A DNA stretch of 10,756 nt from an uncultured Alistipes sp. GTDB lineage: Bacteria > Bacteroidota > Bacteroidia > Bacteroidales > Rikenellaceae. The translations under genes were made by a program, and so were the position numbers. How positions within the stretch are numbered: position 1 is the first letter of the stretch; every line of letters begins with the position of its first letter. The notes under the pieces are model-generated. The model had not been told where the DNA came from. It worked only from the letters and a program-made list of their open reading frames with translations, and did no database searches. Location: the NCBI GenBank assembly GCA_947178455.1, contig CAMWYI010000053.1, positions 1-10,756 on the forward strand. Reading direction: 5' to 3'. Shown here piece after piece: positions 1 to 7,837 of the stretch.

Positions 1-45
1 TCCGAAAAAGAGAAAGAGCCGACCCTTGCACAGGGTCGGCTCTTT
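1..45 (-). terminator. Intrinsic terminator of the efflux operon
   Basis: A perfect 14-bp inverted repeat (13-26 paired with 32-45, arms AAAGAGCCGACCCT and its complement) encloses a 5-nt loop. Read on the minus strand, the stem is followed by a T-rich tract at 12-5 (TCTCTTTTT). It begins 12 bp past the stop codon of the TolC-like gene, so it most likely ends the five-gene efflux transcript. The plus-strand side of the stem also ends in TTTT, so some bidirectional action is possible. Confidence 0.9.
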
Positions 46-56
46 TGTATTCGGAT

Positions 57-1388
57 TCAGAGTGTCAGCGGTTCGCCGCGATAGTAATCCAGAATTTTGC
101 GACGGAACACCAGTTCGAATTTGGCTTGCGCCAGCTCGGCTGCCGCCCGTTCCATGCGGGTTTTGGCGTCGTTGAAATCGAAAATCGTCGAGCGGCCCGC
201 CGCAGCCTTTTGTTCCTCATAGCCGAAAGCGGTTTCGGCCGAAGCGAGTGCGGTTTCGGCTGCGCGGTACTTCGCACCGGCGGCATCGGCATTGTACCAT
301 GCCTGCTCGATTTGCTTGCGCAGCGATTGTTCGGCTTCGAGCAGGGCCAGTTGCTGCCGTTGCGCCGAAAGCTGCGCCGTGCGGATGTTGCCCCGCACCG
401 TGCGGCGGTTGAAAATCGGAATCGACAGCGACACGCCCACGAATTCGCTGCTGTTTTGGCGGAACTGGGGCCAAAAACCGACATTCATCGAGCTGTAAAT
501 GCCCGTGCCATAGCCGCCGCGCAGCGAAAGCGAGGGGTAGAGCTGCGAGCGGGCGATGCCGATAGCGTTTTCGCTGCTTTGCAGCCGGAGACGTTCGGCG
601 CGGACGTGGGGCCGTTGTTCGGCGGCTTGGTCGTAGATGCGGTCGGCCGCTTCGGGCTGCCGGTCGAGGGCATCGTGTAGCAGCGGGTCGAGTTCGGGCC
701 GCACGATGTCGAATCCGGCGGCATTGTCGCGGTTGAGGGCTTGGCTCAAATCGAGCAGGGCCAGTCGCAGGTCGTTGCGGGCTTGGGTCAGCGTCAGCGC
801 ATCGTTGGCCGCGAGGGCTTCGCTCTCGTAGCGGGCCGATTCGGGCTGTTTGCCTGCTGCGACCGATTCGCGGCTGCGCTCGGCCTGCTGGGTGCTCAAC
901 GCCAGCTGACGTTCGGCGATGCCGACCAGCTCCTTGTTGTAGAGCACCTGCAAATAGAGCGTCATCACTTGCACGGCCACGTCTTCGCGGGCCCGTTCCA
1001 AGTCCTGCACGGCAGCGGCCAAGTCGAGTTTGCCGCCCTTGACGGTGCGGTTGATGCGGAATCCCTGAAACAGGGGCATCGACGCCGATACGTCGAAACT
1101 GCCCGTTTGCAGGGTCTGCGTCTTGTAGGTGTTGTCGTCGCCCGTCGCGCGGCCGAACGACGCGTTGTAGCCCACCGAGGCGTTGAGGTCGGGCAAGCGG
1201 CTGTAACGGGCCGTCGTGAGTTCGTTGTCGTTTTGGTCGACCTGCACGGCGCGGGTGAGGACGGTCGTGTTGTGCTGCTGGGCGTAGTCGATGCACTGTT
1301 CCAGCGTCCACGCTTCCGACGGGGTTTGGCTCCATGCGGGGCAGCATGCCCACACGCTGAGCAACAGGGCCGATAGGCGGTTTTTCAT
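57..1388 (-). CDS. TolC-type outer-membrane efflux channel protein
   Basis: A 443-aa protein of the outer-membrane efflux protein (OEP/TolC) family, the trimeric channel that spans the outer membrane and periplasm in tripartite efflux pumps. The start gives a clear signal peptide (MKNRLSALLLSVWACCPAWSQ), with likely signal peptidase I cleavage near AWS-Q. The mature N-terminus shows the family opening WTLEQCIDYAQQHN. Two OEP repeats follow, rich in long helices with heptad-like Ala/Leu/Gln, and contain the usual turn regions (for example ASMPLFQGFRINR and SLSIPIFNRRTVRGNI). Length is normal for Bacteroidetes TolC homologues. It is the last gene of the operon, 21 bp after the adaptor gene and 12 bp before the terminator, and presumably forms the exit duct for the upstream adaptor and permeases. 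No Shine-Dalgarno sequence is visible. The family assignment is firm; the exported substrate is unknown. Confidence 0.93.
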   Translation of the reverse strand: MKNRLSALLLSVWACCPAWSQTPSEAWTLEQCIDYAQQHNTTVLTRAVQVDQNDNELTTARYSRLPDLNASVGYNASFGRATGDDNTYKTQTLQTGSFDVSASMPLFQGFRINRTVKGGKLDLAAAVQDLERAREDVAVQVMTLYLQVLYNKELVGIAERQLALSTQQAERSRESVAAGKQPESARYESEALAANDALTLTQARNDLRLALLDLSQALNRDNAAGFDIVRPELDPLLHDALDRQPEAADRIYDQAAEQRPHVRAERLRLQSSENAIGIARSQLYPSLSLRGGYGTGIYSSMNVGFWPQFRQNSSEFVGVSLSIPIFNRRTVRGNIRTAQLSAQRQQLALLEAEQSLRKQIEQAWYNADAAGAKYRAAETALASAETAFGYEEQKAAAGRSTIFDFNDAKTRMERAAAELAQAKFELVFRRKILDYYRGEPLTL

Positions 1389-1409
1389 CGTTGTCGCAAG
1401 TTTATCCGG

Positions 1410-2516
1410 TTATTTTTTCTCCTTTTTGGTGCCGCGCACCTTGTCGGCCTCCGTCACGCCCGAAACGATTTCGACCGCGATGCCGTCCGAAAGTCCGATT
1501 TCCACTTCGCGTTTCTCGAACGTTTGGTCGGCGGCCTCTTCGGCGCTCGTCAGCACATGGACATAGCTCTTGCCTCCGTCGAACTCGATGGTGCTTTCGG
1601 GCAGCGTGAGCACGCCCTCGCGGTTCTCGATGACGATGTTGGCGTTGGCGCTGTATCCGGCCCGCACGAAGATGTCGGCCGGAATCCGTGCGGCGGCCTT
1701 CACCTCGAACAGCACCACGCCGTTGTCTTCGGTCGCTTTGGGCGACACGTATTCGAGTTCGGCGTCGAGTTCGACGTTTTGCAGCGCACCGATAGTCAGC
1801 TTCACGCCCATGCCCTCGTGCAGCTTGCCGACGTCGGTTTCGTCGACGTTGCCCTGAAACTGCATGTTCGACATGTCGGCGACCGTCGCGATGGTCGTGC
1901 CGTCGTTGAACGTGTTGGACTGGATGACCGAATTACCCACCTTGATAGGCACGGCGAGAATCATGCCGTCGATCGTCGAACGGATTTGCGTGTTGCTCAA
2001 CTCCTTGTAGCGGCTCGTGATGCCTTTCTGCACGATTTCGAGATTTTCGCGGGCATTGCGCAGCTCCTCTTCGGCCTTGCGCAACTCCGTGCGGCTCTGC
2101 TCGGCCTCCTCGTCCGAAACGACCCCTTTGCTGTGGAGCGTCTCGGTGCGTTCGGCTTCGCGCCGCGTCTGGGCGAGCGTGAGTTCGGCCACCGAGACGC
2201 GCGATTCGGCGCTCGACAGCTGGCCCATTTCGGGAATGACCTTCACCGTAGCGATGATTTCGCCTTTGCGGACGGTCTGTCCGGCCTCCTTGTGCAGTTC
2301 GGCGATGATGCCCGAAATCTGCGGTTTGATTTCCACTTCGTCGCGCGGCTGTACCTTGCCCGTCGCGACGACGAACTGCCGCAGCGTGTCGAGCTTGGGC
2401 GTTTCGATCGTGTAGACGACCTTCACGGGACGGGTTTTCTTCCACAGAAACCAGAAAGTCGATAACAGCAGGGCGGCGAAAACCACGCCGAGCAGGATTA
2501 GCAGAATACGTTTCAT
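1410..2516 (-). CDS. Periplasmic adaptor subunit of ABC efflux pump (MacA/HlyD-like)
   Basis: A 368-aa membrane-fusion protein. An N-terminal inner-membrane anchor (residues ~4-24, hydrophobic LLILLGVVFAALLL) precedes a lipoyl-like half-motif (~50-91, containing GKVQPRDEVEIKPQISGII and GQTVRKGEII). A charged helical hairpin (~98-168) follows, then the second lipoyl half and a beta-barrel domain. In the hairpin, R123, L127 and S134 have exactly the R-x3-L-x6-S spacing of the TolC-docking motif of AcrA/MacA adaptors, which supports partnership with the TolC-like protein encoded next. The C-terminus is a lysine-rich tail (KVRGTKKEKK). The gene lies 29 bp downstream of the second permease gene in an AT-rich gap. 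It is closer to MacA (ABC-type pumps) than to RND adaptors by context, because two MacB-type permeases and an ATPase precede it. Substrate unknown. Confidence 0.92.
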   Translation of the reverse strand: MKRILLILLGVVFAALLLSTFWFLWKKTRPVKVVYTIETPKLDTLRQFVVATGKVQPRDEVEIKPQISGIIAELHKEAGQTVRKGEIIATVKVIPEMGQLSSAESRVSVAELTLAQTRREAERTETLHSKGVVSDEEAEQSRTELRKAEEELRNARENLEIVQKGITSRYKELSNTQIRSTIDGMILAVPIKVGNSVIQSNTFNDGTTIATVADMSNMQFQGNVDETDVGKLHEGMGVKLTIGALQNVELDAELEYVSPKATEDNGVVLFEVKAAARIPADIFVRAGYSANANIVIENREGVLTLPESTIEFDGGKSYVHVLTSAEEAADQTFEKREVEIGLSDGIAVEIVSGVTEADKVRGTKKEKK

Positions 2517-2545
2517 ATCAATTCACCATTAAAAATTTTCATAAA

Positions 2546-3814
2546 TTATTCTTCGCGTATGGCGTCGACCGCCTTGATGCCCAATGCCCGCAGGGCCGGA
2601 ATGACGCCTGCCAGCAGACTGCCCGCCACCAAGATGACGAGCGACAGCATCGCCGTGCCGAACGACACCTGCCACGATACCTCGATGCCCTCTTGGGCTA
2701 CGGTAACTGCTTGGTAGTAAATCGAATCGACGACCGATAGCACCCCGACTCCCGCCGTAAGCGCTATGACTCCGGCGATGAAGGTCAGCACGAAACTCTC
2801 GGACAGAATCTGCCCGATGATAGCACTGGGCGGAGCACCCAGCGCGCGGCGGATGCCGATTTCCTGCGTGCGCTCCTTGACGAGCACCAGCATGATGTTG
2901 CTCACGCCGACGATGCCCGCGAGCAGCGTTCCCAGTCCGACAATCCACGTCAGCAGGGCGATGCCCCGAAAGAGTCCGTTGACTTTCTCGAACATTTCGG
3001 CCGTCGCTATCGTCCAAATGGCCTTTTCGTCGTTCGGGGCGATGACGTGGCGGGCGAAAATCGCTTCGCGGCAGGCTTGTTCGACCGCCTTGCTGGGCGT
3101 GTCGTCGCGGCCCGCGACGGCCAGCATGTGGATGATGTTGCCGCCGCCGCGTCCGTAGAGCTGCTGGGCCAGCGACACGGGCACGATAATCGTGCGTTCG
3201 AGGTCGCTGAACGACATGACGCTGCTCTGCCGGCGGATGACGCCCACCACCGTGAAGTAGGCGCTGTTCACTTTAATGACCTTGCCGACGGGATTCGGCT
3301 CGCCCGGAAACAAGTCTTTCTGTACCTGCGTGCCGATGACGCACACCTTGCGGTTGCGGGCCATGTCTATTTCGTTGATGAAGCGCCCGTAGGGGATTTT
3401 TTGCGGCTGAATGCGCTGATAGTCGGGCGAATAGCCCATAATGGAGTAGTCGCCCTTGCGCTGTTCGTAGGTGCAGTGCTGTTCGCCGACCCAATACACG
3501 GCCGAAGCATAGAGCACTTCGGGAAGCTGCCGCACGGTTTCCACGTCGCCGTTGTCCATGCGCCACCAGCGGTTCTTGGGCATGCCCTTGTAGGGAATGC
3601 CGGTCTGCTGGGGCTGCATCAGAATGGTGTTGGTGGCCATGTCGCCCAACTGCCCGCGAAACATCCGGCCGAGTCCCGTGCCTGCGCCGAGCATCACCGT
3701 GAGCATGAAGATTCCCCAAAATACGCCCAGCGCGGTCATGATGCTGCGCTTGCGGTTGCGCGCAATGGTCTGCCAAATCTCGTTCCAGCGGTCTATGTCG
3801 AAAAAGCGCTTCAT
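2546..3814 (-). CDS. MacB/FtsX-type ABC transporter permease (second of two)
   Basis: A 422-aa inner-membrane permease with the MacB fold. One N-terminal membrane helix (~25-46, within TALGVFWGIFMLTVMLGAG) is followed by a large periplasmic domain (~50-280, MacB_PCD type), then three C-terminal helices forming the FtsX domain. The hallmark segment between helices 2 and 3 is present (VKERTQEIGIRRALGA), and the protein ends in the common ALGIKAVDAIREE. It has no ATPase domain, unlike E. coli MacB, and must use the separate ATPase encoded two genes upstream. Its start lies 1 bp after the stop of the other permease gene, so the pair is surely co-translated. The two permeases are clear paralogues (shared VGVSNIMLV and ERT.E.GIR.ALGA segments) and could form a heterodimer, although homodimers cannot be excluded. 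Confidence 0.93.
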   Translation of the reverse strand: MKRFFDIDRWNEIWQTIARNRKRSIMTALGVFWGIFMLTVMLGAGTGLGRMFRGQLGDMATNTILMQPQQTGIPYKGMPKNRWWRMDNGDVETVRQLPEVLYASAVYWVGEQHCTYEQRKGDYSIMGYSPDYQRIQPQKIPYGRFINEIDMARNRKVCVIGTQVQKDLFPGEPNPVGKVIKVNSAYFTVVGVIRRQSSVMSFSDLERTIIVPVSLAQQLYGRGGGNIIHMLAVAGRDDTPSKAVEQACREAIFARHVIAPNDEKAIWTIATAEMFEKVNGLFRGIALLTWIVGLGTLLAGIVGVSNIMLVLVKERTQEIGIRRALGAPPSAIIGQILSESFVLTFIAGVIALTAGVGVLSVVDSIYYQAVTVAQEGIEVSWQVSFGTAMLSLVILVAGSLLAGVIPALRALGIKAVDAIREE

Positions 3815-3815
3815 C

Positions 3816-5063
3816 TTATTTATTATATCGCAGTGCGTCGATGGTTTTGAGCCGGGCCGCGCGGTAGGCCGGAATGTAGCCCGCTATCAGTCCCGCGACG
3901 ACCAGCACGATGGTCGCGCTCACTACGACCCGCAGGTCGAGCGTCGGGTTGAGGAAAATCGACGGCCCGTCGCTTTCGCCGCCTTGCGTCAGGGCGAGGT
4001 TGACGACCTCCATGACGGCGATGCCTAATACCATGCCCATGTAGCCGAACGAGGCCGTGATGCAGACCGATTCGGTCAGAATCAGCCGGATAATCGACGC
4101 CGGTTTGGCGCCCAGTGCCTTGCGGATGCCGAATTCGGGCGTGCGCTCCGTGACCGTCACGAGCATGATGTTGCTCACGCCGACGACCCCTGCGAGCAGC
4201 GTTCCCAGTCCGATAATCCACACGAAAAGGTTGATGCCCCAGAAAATCATCTGAAACGACTTGTAACGCTCCATCGTGTTGTCCACCCAAATGGCGCTTT
4301 CGTCTTCGGGGTCGAATTGGTGCTCGACGGCCAGTCGGCGGCGCAGCCTCTTTTCAAAGGCTTCGAGGTCTTCGGTCGTTTTCATGTCCTTGACCGTCAG
4401 CATGATGTTGCTTACTTCGGGATTGTTCTGTTCGTAGAGCAACTGGGCTGTCGTGAGCGGAATGCAGCACGAGGAGTTATTGCGTTCGGCGTCACCCTCT
4501 TTGACGCCGATGACCGTGAATTGCGAGCTGCCGATTTTGACCTGCTTGCCCAGCGGCGATTCGCCCTTGAAAAAGAGCCGGTTCATCATCTCGTCGATGA
4601 CGACCACCTTGCGGTAGTAGCGCAGGTCGTTGTCGTCGATGAATCGACCGGCCGAAAGTTTGATGCCTTCCATCCGTGCGGTGGCCGGCATCATACCGCT
4701 AATCCATACGGTGGTAAATTCGTTGCCGTAGGTCGCCCGCTTGCTGCTGTACCAATCTTGCGCCACCACTTCGTCGATTTCGGGAAATTCCCGTTCGAGA
4801 ATTTTTATGTCGTTGACACGCAGCTGGATGCGGCGATTCTTTTGGTATCCGGCATAGGGTTTCGACGTGCGGCCGCCGTACAGGTCGAGCGAGTTGGTGG
4901 CGTAGTCGCCGAAGTTGTCATTGACCCCGTTTTTGAGCCCGTTGCCCGAACCCAGCAGAATGACCAGCATGAAGATGCCCCACGCGACCGAAAAGCCCGT
5001 GAGTGCCGTGCGCAGTTTGTTGCGGCGGACGGAAGTCCAGATTTCCAAAAAGAGTTCTCTCAT
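3816..5063 (-). CDS. MacB/FtsX-type ABC transporter permease (first of two)
   Basis: A 415-aa paralogue of the downstream permease. The start at 5063 (MRELFLEIWTSVRRNKLRT) is chosen because it forms an ATGA overlap with the ATPase stop and because membrane helix 1 (~19-41) follows directly. The open frame continues further upstream, but that extension is only the ATPase gene read out of frame. A periplasmic domain covers ~45-270. Three C-terminal helices hold the FtsX signature VTERTPEFGIRKALGA. The conserved end IPAYRAARLKTIDALRYNK is typical of the family. With the ATPase it should form the inner-membrane motor of a mechanotransmission-type ABC exporter, as known for MacB and LolCDE. The substrate could be a macrolide-like drug, a peptide, a lipoprotein or a lipid; the sequence does not say which. 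Confidence 0.93.
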   Translation of the reverse strand: MRELFLEIWTSVRRNKLRTALTGFSVAWGIFMLVILLGSGNGLKNGVNDNFGDYATNSLDLYGGRTSKPYAGYQKNRRIQLRVNDIKILEREFPEIDEVVAQDWYSSKRATYGNEFTTVWISGMMPATARMEGIKLSAGRFIDDNDLRYYRKVVVIDEMMNRLFFKGESPLGKQVKIGSSQFTVIGVKEGDAERNNSSCCIPLTTAQLLYEQNNPEVSNIMLTVKDMKTTEDLEAFEKRLRRRLAVEHQFDPEDESAIWVDNTMERYKSFQMIFWGINLFVWIIGLGTLLAGVVGVSNIMLVTVTERTPEFGIRKALGAKPASIIRLILTESVCITASFGYMGMVLGIAVMEVVNLALTQGGESDGPSIFLNPTLDLRVVVSATIVLVVAGLIAGYIPAYRAARLKTIDALRYNK

Positions 5064-5752
5064 CGCTTCGCTCCCAGTCCCGTCTCTTCGATGCTGCCGA
5101 TTACGCCGTCTTTCAGCCGGATGATTTTGTCCGTCTGGTCGGCGATGGATTGTTCGTGGGTCACGCAGATAATCGTCATGCCCATTTCGGTGTTCACGCG
5201 CCGCAGCAGGTTCATCACCTCCTGCGACGTCGCGCTGTCGAGTGCGCCCGTCGGTTCGTCGGCCAAGATGATTTGCGGCCGGTTGATGAGCGCCCGCGCA
5301 ATGGCGACGCGCTGCTTCTGGCCGCCCGACATCTCGTTGGGCATGTGGTCGGCCCACTCCCGAAGCCCCAGCATATCGAGGTATTCGAGCGCCAGCGCGT
5401 TGCGTTTGCGGCGCGGCATGCCCTGATAATAGAGCGGCAGCGCGACGTTCTCCATCGCGTTCTTGTAGCTTATCAGGTTGAACGACTGGAAGATATAGCC
5501 GATCATGTTGTTGCGGGCCGCGGCGGCCTGCGTTTCGTTGAGATTCTTGATGAGCCGACCGGCCAAATAGTAGTTGCCGCTGTCGTAGTCGTCCAGTATG
5601 CCGAGTATGTTCAGCAGGGTGGATTTGCCCGAACCCGAAGCGCCCATAATCGAAACCAGTTCGCCTTGGGCGACTTGGAGGTCGATTCCTTTCAGTACAT
5701 GGAGCGGGGAGCCTCCGTGATAGGTCTTGTTGATGTTTTCCAGTCTTATCAT
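5060..5752 (-). CDS. ABC transporter ATP-binding protein (MacB/LolD type)
   Basis: A 230-aa ATPase that powers the two permeases encoded after it. All motifs are intact: A-loop Tyr11, Walker A GASGSGKST (37-45), Q-loop Gln89 in YIFQSFNLI, signature MSGGQKQRVAIARAL (141-155), Walker B IILADEPTGALD (161-172) and the switch histidine His199 in CVTHE. The sequence style (PTGALDSATSQEVM) matches the MacB/LolD branch, which works with FtsX-fold permeases. I chose ATG at 5752 (MIRLENINKTY); the reading frame also has a GTG at 5758 that would add only Met-Cys. The stop codon overlaps the next ATG by 4 bp (ATGA), implying translational coupling. It is the first gene of the operon, about 70 bp from a recognisable promoter. 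Confidence 0.95.
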   Translation of the reverse strand: MIRLENINKTYHGGSPLHVLKGIDLQVAQGELVSIMGASGSGKSTLLNILGILDDYDSGNYYLAGRLIKNLNETQAAAARNNMIGYIFQSFNLISYKNAMENVALPLYYQGMPRRKRNALALEYLDMLGLREWADHMPNEMSGGQKQRVAIARALINRPQIILADEPTGALDSATSQEVMNLLRRVNTEMGMTIICVTHEQSIADQTDKIIRLKDGVIGSIEETGLGAKR

Positions 5753-5820
5753 ACACACCGACAGCTGGTTAGCTCGTTTCGCCGTGCATCGGGCCGACGG
5801 TTCGGCTGCTGCTGTCGGGG

Positions 5821-5851
5821 CAAAGATAGGAAAAGTTTTTTATTCTACAAT
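5821..5851 (-). promoter_or_regulatory. Bacteroidetes-type promoter for the efflux operon
   Basis: Read on the minus strand, ATTG at 5851-5848 (-33-like element) is separated by exactly 19 bp from TATCTTTG at 5828-5821. The latter fits the Bacteroidetes -7 consensus TAnnTTTG with the expected 19-21 bp spacing. Transcription would begin near 5815, giving a leader of roughly 60 nt before the ATPase ATG at 5752. No Shine-Dalgarno sequence is seen in that leader, as is usual in this phylum. Confidence 0.75.
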
Positions 5852-5881
5852 TTATTTTTATTGTTTTTCGGTAAAAAAATA

Positions 5882-5890
5882 CCCCCCCCC
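5882..5890. repeat. Nine-base C homopolymer next to an A7 tract
   Basis: A run of nine C (G on the minus strand) follows AAAAAAAT at 5873-5880 with one intervening A, in the 65-bp gap between the glycosyltransferase stop (5917) and the efflux promoter (-33 at 5851). It is not inside a gene and lies ~31 bp upstream of the -33 element. Homopolymers of this length can slip during replication or be miscounted in assembly. No convincing terminator is seen in this gap; the best candidate is a 5-bp stem AGCGG/CCGCT without an adjacent T run. Confidence 0.6.
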
Positions 5891-5916
5891 GATAACGTAG
5901 CGGTTTCGGATTCCGC

Positions 5917-6843
5917 TCACAGCCCCTTTTTCGCGAGACGCCATGCTGCGGCGTTGTAGCCGTTCAGCAGGGGCGTGCGCCAGCTTGCCGGCAGCGCGTT
6001 GAGTATCTGCACTTTGCGCAGTGTGCGGCGGTAGGTGCGCGTATAGCCGAACGTGCGGATAGCACGCGCGGCGTCTTCGGTGCCGCCTTTCGCCGAGAGT
6101 ACCAGCGCCTTGCCGAGTGCCGCACGGGCGATGAATTCGCGTTCTTCGTCGGGGGCCGTCGGGTCGTAGAGCTGCTCGAACGAATAGGCCGTCCGTTCGG
6201 GCGTGTAGACCGCCGCCGAACGGTTCGAGGCCACGCGCGAGTAACGGCACAGCCGCGCGGGCGAGAAGCAGATGCGGTAGCGGCGGGCGATTTTAATCCA
6301 CATGTAGAGGTCGCCGCCCATTTTCATGCCGTCGGGAAAACCGCCTACGTCGTCGAATACGCGGCGCGGGATGCAGCTGGCCGACGGAATCGCGATGTAG
6401 CGGTGGGCCGAATCGTGGAAGAAATTGGCCACGACACCCCGTTCCGCCGGACAGTCGGCCGGAAATTCGCCCTCATGGCTCACGATGTCGAATGCCGTGC
6501 AGTAGAGGCCGCAGTCGGGAAACTCCGCGATGAGCGCGGCGATTTCTTGTAAAAATCCGGGACGCCATTCGTCGTCGGCATCCAGCAGGGCGATGTATTC
6601 GCCCGTCGTTTCGGTTATGGCGCGGTTGCGGGCGGCGCACTCTCCGGCGTTGGGTTGCGCGACGAGCCGCACCAGCGGGTTCGCGGCTGCGATTTCGCGC
6701 ACGATGTCGGCACTGCGGTCGGTCGAGCCGTCGTCCACGACGACGATTTCGGTCGGTCGGAACGTTTGCGCCAGCACCGAGCGCAGCGTATCGCCGATTT
6801 CGCGTTCTTTGTTGTAAAGCGGGATGATGACGGAAATGTTCAT
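5917..6843 (-). CDS. Family 2 glycosyltransferase (GT-A fold)
   Basis: A 308-aa inverting glycosyltransferase that would transfer a sugar from a nucleotide donor to a growing glycan on the cytoplasmic side of the inner membrane. The N-terminus is classical GT2: MNISVIIPLYNKE, then VVDDGSTD (35-42, nucleotide binding), the NAGECAARNRAI segment and the metal-binding DADDEW (88-93). A GGDLYMWIKIARRYR segment corresponds to the acceptor/catalytic-base region. The C-terminal ~90 residues are helical and basic, with no obvious membrane span. I chose ATG at 6843; an in-frame TTG at 6858 would add five residues but overlap the upstream gene. Only 4 bp separate it from the Stealth gene, so it is the third gene of that operon. 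The sugar specificity cannot be inferred. Its ending is followed by an AT-rich gap and the efflux promoter. Confidence 0.93.
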   Translation of the reverse strand: MNISVIIPLYNKEREIGDTLRSVLAQTFRPTEIVVVDDGSTDRSADIVREIAAANPLVRLVAQPNAGECAARNRAITETTGEYIALLDADDEWRPGFLQEIAALIAEFPDCGLYCTAFDIVSHEGEFPADCPAERGVVANFFHDSAHRYIAIPSASCIPRRVFDDVGGFPDGMKMGGDLYMWIKIARRYRICFSPARLCRYSRVASNRSAAVYTPERTAYSFEQLYDPTAPDEEREFIARAALGKALVLSAKGGTEDAARAIRTFGYTRTYRRTLRKVQILNALPASWRTPLLNGYNAAAWRLAKKGL

Positions 6844-6847
6844 GGCA

Positions 6848-7837
6848 TCAGAGTTCAAAAGTCGATTTTTGGGGGAGCAGCCGTTCGAATGCCTCGCACA
6901 GCCGACGGCTGACCGCCTCGAAATCGGCGATGCGTTCGTTGTCGTGTAGGCAGAACATGCGGTAGCGTTGCGATTCGATGGCGCGGCAGAGGTCGTCGCA
7001 GTCGTCCGTGAGGGTCATCTGACGGCAGTCGCCGAATCCGATGGGCCGGAATTCGCCCCGACACAGCGCATCGTAGCGCACGAGCCATTGCGACACGTCG
7101 CCCAGCGTGCGGAACGGGTGGCGGCAGGTGGCGTCCAATTCCGCTCCCCATTGCGCCCACGCCCGCTCGAAGCTGCCGCGCAAAAAGGCTTGCGGCATGT
7201 GGTGGTCGCGGATGCCCGCGAAATTCGACCATACGGCCAATAGCGCGGTTTTCAGCAGGTTGCCTACTCCGTAGCGCGGCGAAAACCACTTGGCCGCGTG
7301 GCGTGCGAGCACGCGGTGCGGACGGTAGCGTTCGTTGATGAGCGTCAGGTTGTTGAGGATAATGTGAGCGATTGGTTCCAGCGCAGGCAGGCTCAGACAG
7401 GCCATGTCGCGCGGCAGGCCGTCGCGGAAGAAGTCGGTCGGTTGCGCGGGGCGTCCCAAAAAGGTGTCGTCGTTGAACAGCACGAATTGTTCGGCCAGCC
7501 CATCGATGCGTAGGAGGTTGAGTTCCAGCGCGTTGGAATTGAACGTCGGCCGATAGGCTTCGGGCAGATAGTCGCTGTGGCGCACGATGTGCAGACGCGG
7601 AGCGGCGGTGTCAAGCCACTGGGGGAGGTGGCCCCACGTCACGAAGTGGATGCGCCGCACCCACGGCGCGAACCGTTCGACGCTGCGGAACCAGTAGCGC
7701 AGTGTCCGCCAGTCGCGATAGCGGGCTACGGAGGCGTCCTCCGCGTCGGAATCGGCGTGCCGTGCGGCCGCGAACTCCTTGCGCCACGCAGAATCGCTGC
7801 CGTCGACCCACAAAATGACGAAATCCGTATCGTTCAT
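6848..7837 (-). CDS. Stealth-family sugar-1-phosphate transferase
   Basis: A 329-aa member of the Stealth family, enzymes known to transfer hexose-1-phosphate groups in the synthesis of phosphodiester-linked capsules and glycans. The conserved regions appear in order. CR1 is DFVILWVDGSD (5-15). CR2 runs from RDWRTLRYWFRSVERFAPW (41-59) through HFVTWGHLPQWL, HSDYLP and PTFNSNALE (97-105) to FNDDTFLG (121-128). CR3 lies around HHMPQAF (212-218), and a CR4-like end reads MFCLHDNE (294-301). The CR4 reading differs from the C-I/L-N-D-D/E I expect, with His in place of Asn, which may matter. I chose ATG 7837 because it forms a 4-bp ATGA overlap with the LuxE-like gene; the frame stays open upstream only as a shadow of that gene. 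With the following glycosyltransferase it suggests assembly of a phosphorylated surface polymer. Confidence 0.9.
   Translation of the reverse strand: MNDTDFVILWVDGSDSAWRKEFAAARHADSDAEDASVARYRDWRTLRYWFRSVERFAPWVRRIHFVTWGHLPQWLDTAAPRLHIVRHSDYLPEAYRPTFNSNALELNLLRIDGLAEQFVLFNDDTFLGRPAQPTDFFRDGLPRDMACLSLPALEPIAHIILNNLTLINERYRPHRVLARHAAKWFSPRYGVGNLLKTALLAVWSNFAGIRDHHMPQAFLRGSFERAWAQWGAELDATCRHPFRTLGDVSQWLVRYDALCRGEFRPIGFGDCRQMTLTDDCDDLCRAIESQRYRMFCLHDNERIADFEAVSRRLCEAFERLLPQKSTFEL

Noticed and set aside
3816..5756. 646-codon frame that could be read as an ATPase-permease fusion
   Set aside because: The upstream part is the ATPase gene in a wrong frame. The true permease begins at 5063, overlapping the ATPase stop by 4 bp.
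5758..5818. 8-bp inverted repeat (CCGACAGC at 5758-5765, GCTGTCGG at 5811-5818) before the ATPase gene as a leader hairpin
   Set aside because: The distal arm straddles the predicted transcription start (~5815), so it may not be transcribed fully. The loop is 45 nt and the stem short, so a leader role is not supported.
5917..6858. TTG at 6858 as the glycosyltransferase start
   Set aside because: It would overlap the Stealth gene and add five residues before the conserved MNISVIIPLYN start; the ATG at 6843 fits the family.
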